This document shows positions 1 through 5,888 of a stretch of DNA of 5,915 bases, piece by piece. The stretch spans positions 1 to 5,915 of the forward strand of contig JAESSV010000075.1 of NCBI GenBank assembly GCA_016763895.1, written 5' to 3'. A program made the translations under genes and the position numbers. The DNA is from Magnetovibrio sp. (lineage in GTDB: Bacteria > Pseudomonadota > Alphaproteobacteria > Rhodospirillales > Magnetovibrionaceae). Each line of letters opens with the position of its first letter. Position 1 is the first letter of the stretch. The notes under the pieces were generated by a model. It did not search any database. It saw only the letters and a list, made by a program, of their open reading frames with translations, and was not told the origin of the DNA.

Positions 1-3000
1 GTTCAGCCGCAAGCGCCGCCGCCTTCGCAGCCTTTGCAGCCGCCTCAGCAGAAGACGCCAAGCCTTTGGCAACATTGGCTTCAACCAGCTTAGTTTCGGC
101 ATCCGTGGCAAGCTTATTCGCTTGGGATTCGGCAAGCTTATTCGCCGCATCTTTGCTGTCGGCTTTATCCTGAGCCGCTTTGCGAGAGGCTTCTTCCTGT
201 TTGCTTTTTTGGCTGGCCTGATTATTTGTATCATCCGATTTGGACTGGGATGCGCCAAATTTAGATTGCAATGATTTGGTCTGGGCTTCCGAGACAGGAC
301 GCGGGTTAATCGCATCCGCATACGCCGAAGCAGATTTAGCAAGATTATAAGACGCTTCCGCAGCCGTCACATATTGGGCCGCCAAATCCTTGGCCGCCAA
401 AGCCGCATCGACTTGAGCCCCCCGTGCAGCAACCGACGCCGCATCGCTTGCCGCAAAATCAACCGCATCAACGAGCGTAACCGTAGCCTTGGTGACGTCT
501 GTAACGGAAGCCGTAAACTTGGTCCCAGCCACATCAGGGGAAATGTTAACCTTGCCAGCATCGTTCCCGCTGGCGGCATTAACCGTTCCCTTAATTGTGG
601 CATTTGCATTAATCGCCGCCGCAACACTATCCCGGATTTGAGAAAGGGTTTGACCGGCCTGAACCGTATAGTTCACCGTCGTACCATTGATTTTCACGCC
701 AACAACATCACCCGTGGCGACATCAGAGTTAATCAACACAACACGGTCCGTATCCGCCGTTGAATTGGTGGTGCGGTTTAGGACGTCTTGATACGAGCCT
801 TCAAATTTGCCGCTGACCAACGTGCCTTCTTTATTCGTCGCTTCTGCGCGCACAGAAAAAGCGTAGTCTGTTTCGCCGTAGTCATTCTTCCACTTGGCCA
901 CTTCTGTCGGATCGGACGCAAGGATGATTTCACCATTTGCGGGGCCCGCACTGGCATCGACCAACGTCGTCGCCGCAAGATCCGCGTTAATCGCGCTGAC
1001 AAGGGCCGCCCGCACATTGGCAAGGCTCGCCGCCGCATCACCGCCAACAACATCACCAGCCTGAACCGTATAGCTGACCGTGTAAGACGCATTCGCGCCC
1101 ACCGCGTGTCCACCAAGGGTCACCGTATAAACATCACCCGCCTCAACATTGCCGCTTAGGGTGAGCTTGGCCGACGCATCGCCGCCGCGGGCTCCGGCGG
1201 TAACCGTCTCAACTTTGATCGTATTGTCATCGTTTACACCCGCACCCGTGCGCGATTTCTGGTAAATTGCATTAAATTGATCAACCGCTGACTGCCACGC
1301 TTCATACGCCGCATCTTCGGCTTCCTGAGCCAGGTGCTTGTTCGGAGCCTGACCCAATTGAGCTTGTGCTTTCGCGATATCAGCCTGATGAGCCGCTTCA
1401 ACAGCCGCCGCCTTGACCAACGCCATACCACTTTGAACTTGTTCAACTTCGACCGTTAAAGTCGCTTCATATTGTGCCTCGGCACCCGCTTGAGCAACTT
1501 TCATATAACCCGACGCCGCCGCAGAGGACGCTTCGGCATCTGAAAGTGTCACGGTTGCTGACAAATAATTCTCAATTGCCGTATCAGCCGCCGTCGATAG
1601 CGTATCCACATCAGATTGAGCCGTTGCGGCCTCGCCAACCGTTCCGCCCGTTCCATCCGTTCCAGAATATTCCAAAAGAGCTTTATCAGCATTTGACGTG
1701 GCTTTGATCGCAGCCCCATTATACAACGCCTCGATCTGCACCTTGAATGCAGCCGTCGCTTGAGCATTCGCCACAAGCTGAGCTTGTAATTTTGCCGTTG
1801 CTAAAATCGTCTCATTGGTGCTGGTTGCACCCTTTAAGGCGGTAATTAACGTATCCGCAGTCAGGTTCAACGCCAAGCTTAAACCAAGGCCGCCCTCCGC
1901 CACAGTTTTCACCGCAAAATCATAAGCCGTCTTGGCAACACTGTTCGCCACAATCGCTTTAAGCTGACCTTGAGCACTCACCGTGTCCGTATGAGCCGCA
2001 GCCTTGGCGGCTGTTGCGGCTGTTGCGGCATTTTGGTAAGCCGTGTTTTTCGCCTCGGCAATGGCCTTGTCCACCACCTTTTCGGCCAGCACAGCCCGCG
2101 CGTTTAGAAGTGCCGATGCCGCATCCGTAGCCAGACCTTCTTTGGTGGTTGCCGTGGCCTTTGCCGTGACCGTCCCGGCCTTGGCGGTATCCAATTTCGC
2201 TTGAGCCGTACCGTCCAGATATTCTTGAGCCGCCCGGCTGGCCGCAACCGCATCGCCAATACCAGACGTTGCCGCAACAGAACTGGTTTCGGCCGATTGA
2301 TCAAGTTTGATAAGATTGTTGAATTTGGCAAGGGCACTTACGTCAAGCCCCACACCGATAACAGACAAGTTAACCGCCGCATCCGCATCGGCTTGAGCCT
2401 TTTTTGTTAATTCCGCCGACGAAAATGCAAGGCTTGCTTTGGCCAACATGGTGGCCTCATCGGCTGCTCCGATGGTCTCTTTGGCACGGGTCGCCGTGTC
2501 AAAAGCAAAAGTTGATGCCGATTTGGCGTGGGTCATAGCCGTGGCCATGGACGCCGAACCGTTACCAGCCTGAACAGCAACATCAAGCGTATTCATTTTT
2601 AACTTAACGTCATTGGCAATGGTGTCGATATCGGTGTACGCGATGCCCGTGCCCGTAAGTTCCGTGGCTATGTTTGCCGAATATTTATTAATGACTTCCG
2701 TTTTCGCAGCGGCCAAAATAGACGTGGCATTTCCACCCGCAGCTTTTGCGGCTTTTGCGACACTTAACGTTGTTGTCCACGTTAAGTCTGTGGCTTTAAT
2801 CGCGGCATTAACAATGGTCGCCATCTTTGCCGCAGAGGTTGTTAACTGAGCGACTGTGTCTTCAAGATAGGCAATAATGGCTGCGTCAACGGCGTGGCCT
2901 TTGGCGGCTTCTGCTGCGGCGGCCAAAACCACCTTTGAAAAAGCTGAAGCACTTGCCGACAACGCACCCGCAGCCCCCAAGGCTTTCATCGGGGCCGTCA

Positions 3001-4369
3001 TCACGCTGGCAAGTTCTTGGGCCTGAACGGTGGATAAGCCCACACTTTGTGCCGTGGCAAGGGTGGTGATGGTGTTTGCCGTAGAGCTTAATTTTGATGC
3101 CGCAAGAACTTCGACAGCGCCCGCAGATTGGGCCGCAGCCAGAGCATTAGAAGTAATCGGTGTCAAAGGAGCCAAAAGGATGCCGTAATCTGGCCCCGGA
3201 TCCGGAATCGAAATCGGAGCATCGCCCCCCACCTTCACAAATTCAGGCAGCAAAAACTTTTGAATCTCGAGCTGAGCATTGGCCAAATCAACCCGGTGCT
3301 CTGCTGCTTGCAATTGCCCTGCGTTTTGAGCATCTTCTAGGCCTTGCAGAGCCTTTGTCAGCGCGTCTTGGCTTTGGTTGCCGTCAGATGCGGGTGGTGC
3401 GGGTGGAATGGGTAAAAAGTTGAGCGCCGGACCAAAGGTGTTGTCAATTTGATCTTGAGACCAGATTTGCGGTGCGGACGGAGCCGCAAACGCACTGGTC
3501 ATTTGTACCGTTTGACCCGGTTGATTCAACGTCACCACACCGCCTTCGTTGGTGATGGTGATTTCACCAGCAATGGGATTGCCCTCGGCATCGAGTTCTT
3601 GCAGCAGCGAGATCGTGCTTTGTTCGCCGTCTTGAGCAATACGGCCCGCGATTTTGGTGCCGCGAATACCGATAGTGCCAACGGGGGTATTCAAAACCAT
3701 GGCGTCGGGATCGGTTTTGGCGATATCACCACTGATAAAGGAAAACACACCCTGAACCATTTCGGCGCGCATGGCACCCGTTTGCTCAATGGGGTCATAA
3801 ACCATTTCGCTGATGACCATACGTCCGTCTGGACCCAGCGAAAACGTGGAATTATCTTCAAATGTAATGCCGATGGAACCATCTGCATCGGTGACGATTT
3901 CATCGCCTTGGAAAATCTGATCGCCTTCGGCAACGGTTACGCGAGAGCCATCCACGCGAATCACTTCGACTTTGCCTTCAATGGCATCAATTTGACCGAT
4001 GGGAGCCGTAACACTGCCAACATCAGACGTCGACAGCCCCATCATTTGGGCCGTAACGGAAGAATCCACAACCGGGGCCAACAGGCTATCAACAAATTGC
4101 GGGGATAGTTTTGCTCCCGCTGGGGTCACCAAATTCGGTGGCGTCTCAAGTTGAAAATAACCCTGGACCAAAACCTGGGCACCATCCGCGCCAATAAGGA
4201 TTAAGTCCGGACCCTCGCGAACGAAACGGGCTTGCAACAGCCACGCACCATCCCCCACGACCATGGCATCCGCCACAGCCGCATCATAGACAACAGAAAA
4301 CGCCTGGTCACGAACATCGCCCGTGCCAACCGTGTCACCGCTGGAAGTACCTTCAGTCCCTTGCTTCAT
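1..4369 (-). CDS. Giant FecR-domain alanine-rich protein, probably secreted (N-terminal 1456 residues; truncated by window edge)
   Basis: The frame reads 1456 codons without a stop, so the C-terminus lies outside the window. The start at 4369 is the first ATG after an in-frame stop (4403-4405) and has a weak AAGAG Shine-Dalgarno six bases upstream. Residues 1-125 have no signal peptide and include a segment ending DLILIGADGAQVLVQGYF, a prefix I associate with large type I-secreted proteins. Residues 130-250 are a FecR domain: EGKVEV, then EGDQIFQGDEIVT, then LNTPVGTIGIRGTK at 226-239. A proline-rich hinge (318-327) leads into about 700 alanine-rich, probably helical residues (330-1055). Two related beta-type modules (about 1075-1154 and 1217-1296) follow, then a charged Lys/Ala/Gln/Ser tail (1355-1456). 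I found no cysteine. FecR domains of this kind occur in large surface or adhesin-like proteins as well as in sigma regulators; the length and lack of a membrane segment favour the former. Secretion and adhesion are inferred. An RTX or type I signal would have to lie in the missing part. Confidence 0.9.
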   Translation of the reverse strand, partial: MKQGTEGTSSGDTVGTGDVRDQAFSVVYDAAVADAMVVGDGAWLLQARFVREGPDLILIGADGAQVLVQGYFQLETPPNLVTPAGAKLSPQFVDSLLAPVVDSSVTAQMMGLSTSDVGSVTAPIGQIDAIEGKVEVIRVDGSRVTVAEGDQIFQGDEIVTDADGSIGITFEDNSTFSLGPDGRMVISEMVYDPIEQTGAMRAEMVQGVFSFISGDIAKTDPDAMVLNTPVGTIGIRGTKIAGRIAQDGEQSTISLLQELDAEGNPIAGEITITNEGGVVTLNQPGQTVQMTSAFAAPSAPQIWSQDQIDNTFGPALNFLPIPPAPPASDGNQSQDALTKALQGLEDAQNAGQLQAAEHRVDLANAQLEIQKFLLPEFVKVGGDAPISIPDPGPDYGILLAPLTPITSNALAAAQSAGAVEVLAASKLSSTANTITTLATAQSVGLSTVQAQELASVMTAPMKALGAAGALSASASAFSKVVLAAAAEAAKGHAVDAAIIAYLEDTVAQLTTSAAKMATIVNAAIKATDLTWTTTLSVAKAAKAAGGNATSILAAAKTEVINKYSANIATELTGTGIAYTDIDTIANDVKLKMNTLDVAVQAGNGSASMATAMTHAKSASTFAFDTATRAKETIGAADEATMLAKASLAFSSAELTKKAQADADAAVNLSVIGVGLDVSALAKFNNLIKLDQSAETSSVAATSGIGDAVAASRAAQEYLDGTAQAKLDTAKAGTVTAKATATTKEGLATDAASALLNARAVLAEKVVDKAIAEAKNTAYQNAATAATAAKAAAHTDTVSAQGQLKAIVANSVAKTAYDFAVKTVAEGGLGLSLALNLTADTLITALKGATSTNETILATAKLQAQLVANAQATAAFKVQIEALYNGAAIKATSNADKALLEYSGTDGTGGTVGEAATAQSDVDTLSTAADTAIENYLSATVTLSDAEASSAAASGYMKVAQAGAEAQYEATLTVEVEQVQSGMALVKAAAVEAAHQADIAKAQAQLGQAPNKHLAQEAEDAAYEAWQSAVDQFNAIYQKSRTGAGVNDDNTIKVETVTAGARGGDASAKLTLSGNVEAGDVYTVTLGGHAVGANASYTVSYTVQAGDVVGGDAAASLANVRAALVSAINADLAATTLVDASAGPANGEIILASDPTEVAKWKNDYGETDYAFSVRAEATNKEGTLVSGKFEGSYQDVLNRTTNSTADTDRVVLINSDVATGDVVGVKINGTTVNYTVQAGQTLSQIRDSVAAAINANATIKGTVNAASGNDAGKVNISPDVAGTKFTASVTDVTKATVTLVDAVDFAASDAASVAARGAQVDAALAAKDLAAQYVTAAEASYNLAKSASAYADAINPRPVSEAQTKSLQSKFGASQSKSDDTNNQASQKSKQEEASRKAAQDKADSKDAANKLAESQANKLATDAETKLVEANVAKGLASSAEAAAKAAKAAALAAE
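107..145 (-). repeat. 15-bp direct repeat, period 24 bp, inside the giant gene's tail
   Basis: GGCAAGCTTATTCGC occurs identically at 107-121 and 131-145, giving a 24-bp period. It encodes two copies of an ANKLA peptide eight residues apart (ANKLAESQ then ANKLATDA). This is local duplication inside the helical, charged tail and keeps the reading frame. Confidence 0.85.
482..721 (-). repeat. Second copy of the repeated beta-type module (residues about 1217-1296)
   Basis: The module starts VATGDVVGVKINGTTVNY and continues with YTVQAG, an IRDSVAAAINA helix, then GNDAGKVNISPDVAGTKFTA. It aligns by eye with the module at 908-1147, whose first valine is 142 residues earlier. I recall similar stretches in other large bacterial surface proteins but cannot name the domain family. 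Confidence 0.7.
908..1147 (-). repeat. First copy of the repeated beta-type module (residues about 1075-1154)
   Basis: It begins VEAGDVYTVTLGGHAV, then YTVQAGDVVGGD, VRAALVSAINADL and ASAGPANGEIILASDP. Compared with the second copy it carries an extra GDVVG after YTVQAG and a longer link to the next module. Both sit between the alanine-rich region and the charged tail, as an island of beta-type sequence in an otherwise helical protein. Confidence 0.7.
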
Positions 4370-4439
4370 AAAATACTCTTTACAATCTTTAGCCCGCTTA
4401 CTTTAAAGAGATCTCAGAACACAAATCTTCATTTTTATA

Positions 4440-4462
4440 CAACGTTTTTTAAGCAACGTTTT
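4440..4462. repeat. Paired 9-bp direct repeat CAACGTTTT in the leader of the giant gene
   Basis: CAACGTTTT occurs at 4440-4448 and 4454-4462, 14 bp apart, and each copy contains the palindrome AACGTT. The pair lies just downstream of the candidate minus-strand -10 box and within the predicted 5' leader. A regulator binding site is possible, but chance is a real alternative in AT-rich DNA. Confidence 0.5.
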
Positions 4463-4479
4463 ATGTATTTAATCATATT

Positions 4480-4508
4480 ATTATATTTTATCTCGAATTC
4501 TATGTATA
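4480..4508 (-). promoter_or_regulatory. Candidate sigma-70-type promoter for the giant FecR gene
   Basis: On the minus strand a perfect TATAAT (4480-4485) lies 17 bp after TATACA (4503-4508), which matches four of six consensus -35 positions. Transcription would start near 4473 and leave a leader of about 100 nt before the ATG. AT-rich DNA produces such matches easily, so this is a candidate only. Confidence 0.4.
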
Positions 4509-4586
4509 GAGAGTAAGTCTCCATAAACATATAGTACAAATGACTTAGAAGAAACATTTTTCTCAGGTTTTTCAAAGCGTCACAAT

Positions 4587-4754
4587 AAGACATGCCCGGC
4601 TATGTCCCCCCTATTGGTCCAAGTTTTTTCAACACAAAAAAAACGGCAGACTTGTTGAGCTGCACCCCGAAATCAGGTCTATTTTGGGCGCCATCGGCCA
4701 GCCCAGTTCAAGACCAAGGGTTGTGGCAAGAGCCCCCGGGTGGTTTTTTGTCTT
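4587..4754 (+). ncRNA. Candidate structured small RNA, about 168 nt, 6S-like architecture
   Basis: The ends pair: AAGACA (4587-4592) with TGTCTT (4749-4754), then TGCCCGG (4593-4599) with CCGGGTG (4736-4742, two G-T wobbles), with six bases bulged on the 3' side. Further in, TTGGTC (4614-4619) pairs with GACCAA (4712-4717) and CCC (4609-4611) with GGG (4718-4720) across a two-base bulge. At the centre CCCGAAAT (4666-4673) pairs with ATTTTGGG (4681-4688) around a 7-nt loop, and TCAACA (4629-4634) pairs with TGTTGA (4653-4658). A rod closed by its own ends, with a wide central bubble and an apical hairpin near the midpoint, is the 6S RNA plan; length also fits. The plus strand is preferred because a T6 run (4744-4749) ends it and the flanking genes lie on the other strand. 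I cannot confirm family membership. A processed 3' UTR of the dehydratase transcript on the minus strand is the main alternative. Confidence 0.45.
4636..4663 (-). terminator. Weak possible intrinsic terminator for the dehydratase transcript
   Basis: Read on the minus strand, GCAG and CTGC form a 4-bp stem with a 10-nt loop, followed by CG and a run of eight T. The T-run is good but the stem is short, and it begins about 90 nt past the dehydratase stop codon. It overlaps the candidate RNA on the other strand. Confidence 0.25.
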
Positions 4755-5034
4755 ACGTTTGGGCGTTCATGAAAGTGGCAAGTTCGATATCTTTGGTGGT
4801 GATACCGCCCGCATCATGGGTGCTGAGGCTCACGTTAACGGTGGCATAAACATTGGACCAGTCGGGATGGTGGTTCATTTGTTCGGCTTTTAAGGCGCAT
4901 GCGGTCATAAAAGCAAAGGCCGCTTTGAAATCGGGAAATTTAAAGGTCTTTTGAACGGTATCGCCGCATTGTGCCCAACCGTCAAGGTCGTCGAGGGCTT
5001 GGCGAATTTCAGATGATGTCATCAAAACAGTCAT
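4753..5034 (-). CDS. Pterin-4a-carbinolamine dehydratase (4a-hydroxytetrahydrobiopterin dehydratase)
   Basis: The 93-residue product is the normal length for this small cytoplasmic enzyme family (PCD/DCoH, PhhB). It dehydrates 4a-hydroxytetrahydropterin to the quinonoid dihydropterin, recycling the cofactor used by aromatic amino acid hydroxylases. The signature is complete: E51-Q-M-N-H55-H56-P57-D-W59, then Y63, the strand VNVSL, and T72-H73-D74-A-G-G-I-T-T-K-D82. H55, H56 and H73 have the same spacing as the three catalytic histidines of the mammalian enzyme. The start is set by AGGGAG seven bases upstream; a second in-frame ATG at codon 5 has no comparable site. No hydroxylase is present in the window, so the partner is unknown. 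Solo PCD genes are common in bacteria, and a role linked to molybdopterin enzymes has been proposed for some of them. The symbol phhB is used in Pseudomonas, but I leave it blank without its partner gene. Confidence 0.95.
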   Translation of the reverse strand: MTVLMTSSEIRQALDDLDGWAQCGDTVQKTFKFPDFKAAFAFMTACALKAEQMNHHPDWSNVYATVNVSLSTHDAGGITTKDIELATFMNAQT

Positions 5035-5041
5035 GGCGATT

Positions 5042-5047
5042 CTCCCT
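5042..5047 (-). promoter_or_regulatory. Ribosome binding site of the dehydratase gene
   Basis: AGGGAG on the minus strand lies seven bases before the ATG at 5034. It decides that start over the ATG four codons further in. Confidence 0.75.
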
Positions 5048-5288
5048 ATTGCCTATTGCTCACTATACGTAGGGTGGCAAAGGACACATTCCAAGACTAA
5101 CGGTTTGAGAAGCGTGAATTAAACCTGGACGCAGTAGCATGAAAAATACCCACCCTTTCAGGAAACGTCTTAATTGCGGGCCCTTTGTCACAAATGCCGT
5201 TGAGGGTGACGGTCTTGACCCCGCCCGCCATCGTCTAAGGCTTTGTATTTTGATCGTCCGAGTCTATGCTTCTGTCTGCTTAAATCAC

Positions 5289-5293
5289 AAGGA
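5289..5293 (+). promoter_or_regulatory. Ribosome binding site of the small exported protein gene
   Basis: AAGGA lies nine bases before the ATG at 5303. It supports that start over the in-frame ATG at 5243, which would put 20 residues ahead of a clear signal peptide. Confidence 0.7.
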
Positions 5294-5302
5294 TGCCAAA
5301 CC

Positions 5303-5593
5303 ATGAAAGCTTATTTTTTGATCGCGTTGTTGGCCTTTAGCCCGCTTGCGCCAACCCCAGCCTTTGCCGCAGAAGGATTCGCCGCAGAAGGATTTAATCG
5401 CCAGCAAATGGATGACGCCGCCCGGGCGATGGAAGAAGCCGTGCAAAACCTGACCCGTATCCTTTCCATGGTTCTGCGCTCTATCCCCCAATTTGAAGCC
5501 CCCGTCATCCTTCCCAACGGAGACATCCTCATTCGCCGGGTGCATAAGCAACAAAATGAAGAAAACAAACCCGTGGGTGGATCGAAGATTTAA
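5303..5593 (+). CDS. Small exported protein of unknown function
   Basis: The product has 96 residues. Residues 1-22 are a Sec signal peptide: M-K at the start, a hydrophobic core FLIALLAF, and an A-F-A cleavage site before A23. The mature protein of about 74 residues is predicted to be periplasmic or released. It begins with two copies of AAEGF, continues with an amphipathic helix rich in Asp, Glu, Ala and Met (about 33-60), then a segment ending PQFEAPVILPNGDILIRR (62-79) and a polar, charged tail. The P-x-LPNGDILIRR stretch looks like the conserved core, and I have an impression of similar small alphaproteobacterial proteins, but I cannot name a family or function. There is no cysteine, so it is not a lipoprotein. 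It is divergent from the dehydratase gene, with no operon partner visible in the window. Confidence 0.8.
   Translation: MKAYFLIALLAFSPLAPTPAFAAEGFAAEGFNRQQMDDAARAMEEAVQNLTRILSMVLRSIPQFEAPVILPNGDILIRRVHKQQNEENKPVGGSKI
5366..5395 (+). repeat. Tandem 15-bp duplication across the signal peptide cleavage site
   Basis: The 15-bp unit GCCGCAGAAGGATT(C/T) occurs twice back to back (5366-5380 and 5381-5395) with one difference at the last base. It encodes A-A-E-G-F twice. The first alanine is the last residue before the predicted cleavage site, so the duplication lengthens the mature N-terminus by five residues. Confidence 0.9.
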
Positions 5594-5710
5594 GCGGAAC
5601 CCGTCATAATCCACATCGCCGTCAACGCATGAACATTCAGGATATGGCTTACTTTTCAAAATTATTTTGCAGCATTAAGTTACAAAGCGTTCTTGAAGCC
5701 AATAAAGTGC

Positions 5711-5741
5711 TTGTCCCATCATAAACTGGGCTGTATATAAT
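5711..5741 (+). promoter_or_regulatory. Possible promoter overlapping a 12-bp palindrome
   Basis: TTGTCC (5711-5716) is followed after 19 bp by a perfect TATAAT (5736-5741). The spacer is longer than ideal. The palindrome ATAATCGATTAT (5737-5748) overlaps the -10 box, which is a typical repressor position. The tRNA start lies about 140 nt downstream, which is far for a tRNA leader. Confidence 0.3.
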
Positions 5742-5760
5742 CGATTATCATCAGGTTATT

Positions 5761-5805
5761 GACGGCCCAAAATATGGGCTGGTCGTGATTTGAAGATTGT
5801 TTTTT
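5761..5805 (+). terminator. Possible terminator or RNA hairpin after the exported protein gene
   Basis: GACGGCCCA (5761-5769) pairs with TGGGCT, a bulged G, then GTC (5775-5784), around an AAATA loop: nine pairs, one of them a G-T wobble. A T6 run comes 15 nt later (5800-5805), too far for a textbook terminator. It may instead be a leader hairpin of a transcript starting near 5748. Confidence 0.3.
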
Positions 5806-5833
5806 CAATGATTTTTACGGCTCTAACGACTGC

Positions 5834-5850
5834 CCCGTAAAAAATGCGGG
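5834..5850 (+). other. Short hairpin upstream of the tRNA
   Basis: CCCGTA (5834-5839) pairs with TGCGGG (5845-5850), including one wobble, around an A5 loop. No T-run follows, so it is not a standard terminator. It lies about 40 nt before the tRNA. Confidence 0.3.
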
Positions 5851-5888
5851 ACCTTTCAGCACCCCGTAAGTCATGAAAAAACATTGAT

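Larger units (their letters stand above)
4370..4586. other. AT-rich intergenic region upstream of the giant gene
   Basis: No credible gene is visible on either strand. The stretch from about 4420 to 4560 is distinctly richer in A and T than its surroundings. It holds the candidate promoter and direct repeats listed separately. A 94-codon plus-strand frame crosses it, but its first half is antisense to the giant gene and its second half is low-complexity AT, so I do not call it. Confidence 0.7.
5594..5888. other. Intergenic region between the exported protein gene and the tRNA
   Basis: No coding frame looks real here on either strand. The region contains hairpins at 5761-5784 and 5834-5850, a TATAAT box overlapping a 12-bp palindrome (5736-5748), and the 8-bp word CCCCGTAA twice (5833-5840 and 5862-5869). 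None of these is decisive alone. Confidence 0.6.

Noticed and set aside
374..1159. Two plus-strand open frames of 129 and 123 codons, rich in Arg and Ile
   Set aside because: They are shadows of the minus-strand giant gene, caused by its high alanine codon content. Other short frames on both strands over 1-4369 are rejected for the same reason.
3449..4108. Plus-strand open frame of 219 codons
   Set aside because: It is exactly antisense to the FecR domain region of the giant gene, whose minus-strand frame shows a recognisable family. The plus-strand product is Gly/His/Asn/Arg-rich and matches nothing I know.
4592..4849. Plus-strand open frame of 85 codons
   Set aside because: It spans the candidate structured RNA and then runs antisense into the dehydratase gene. 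It has no Shine-Dalgarno site, and its start codon lies inside the terminal RNA helix.
5243..5302. Upstream in-frame ATG that would extend the exported protein by 20 residues
   Set aside because: The extension would bury the signal peptide behind a polar, cysteine-containing segment, and the AAGGA site fits the ATG at 5303.
5139..5306. Plus-strand 55-codon frame ending in an ATGA overlap with the start of the exported protein gene
   Set aside because: The overlap hints at translational coupling, but there is no good ribosome binding site, the composition looks random, and the downstream gene has its own Shine-Dalgarno site.
5285..5659. Minus-strand open frame of 124 codons opposite the exported protein gene
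   Set aside because: The plus-strand frame has a clear signal peptide and Shine-Dalgarno site, and the minus-strand product shows no recognisable feature.
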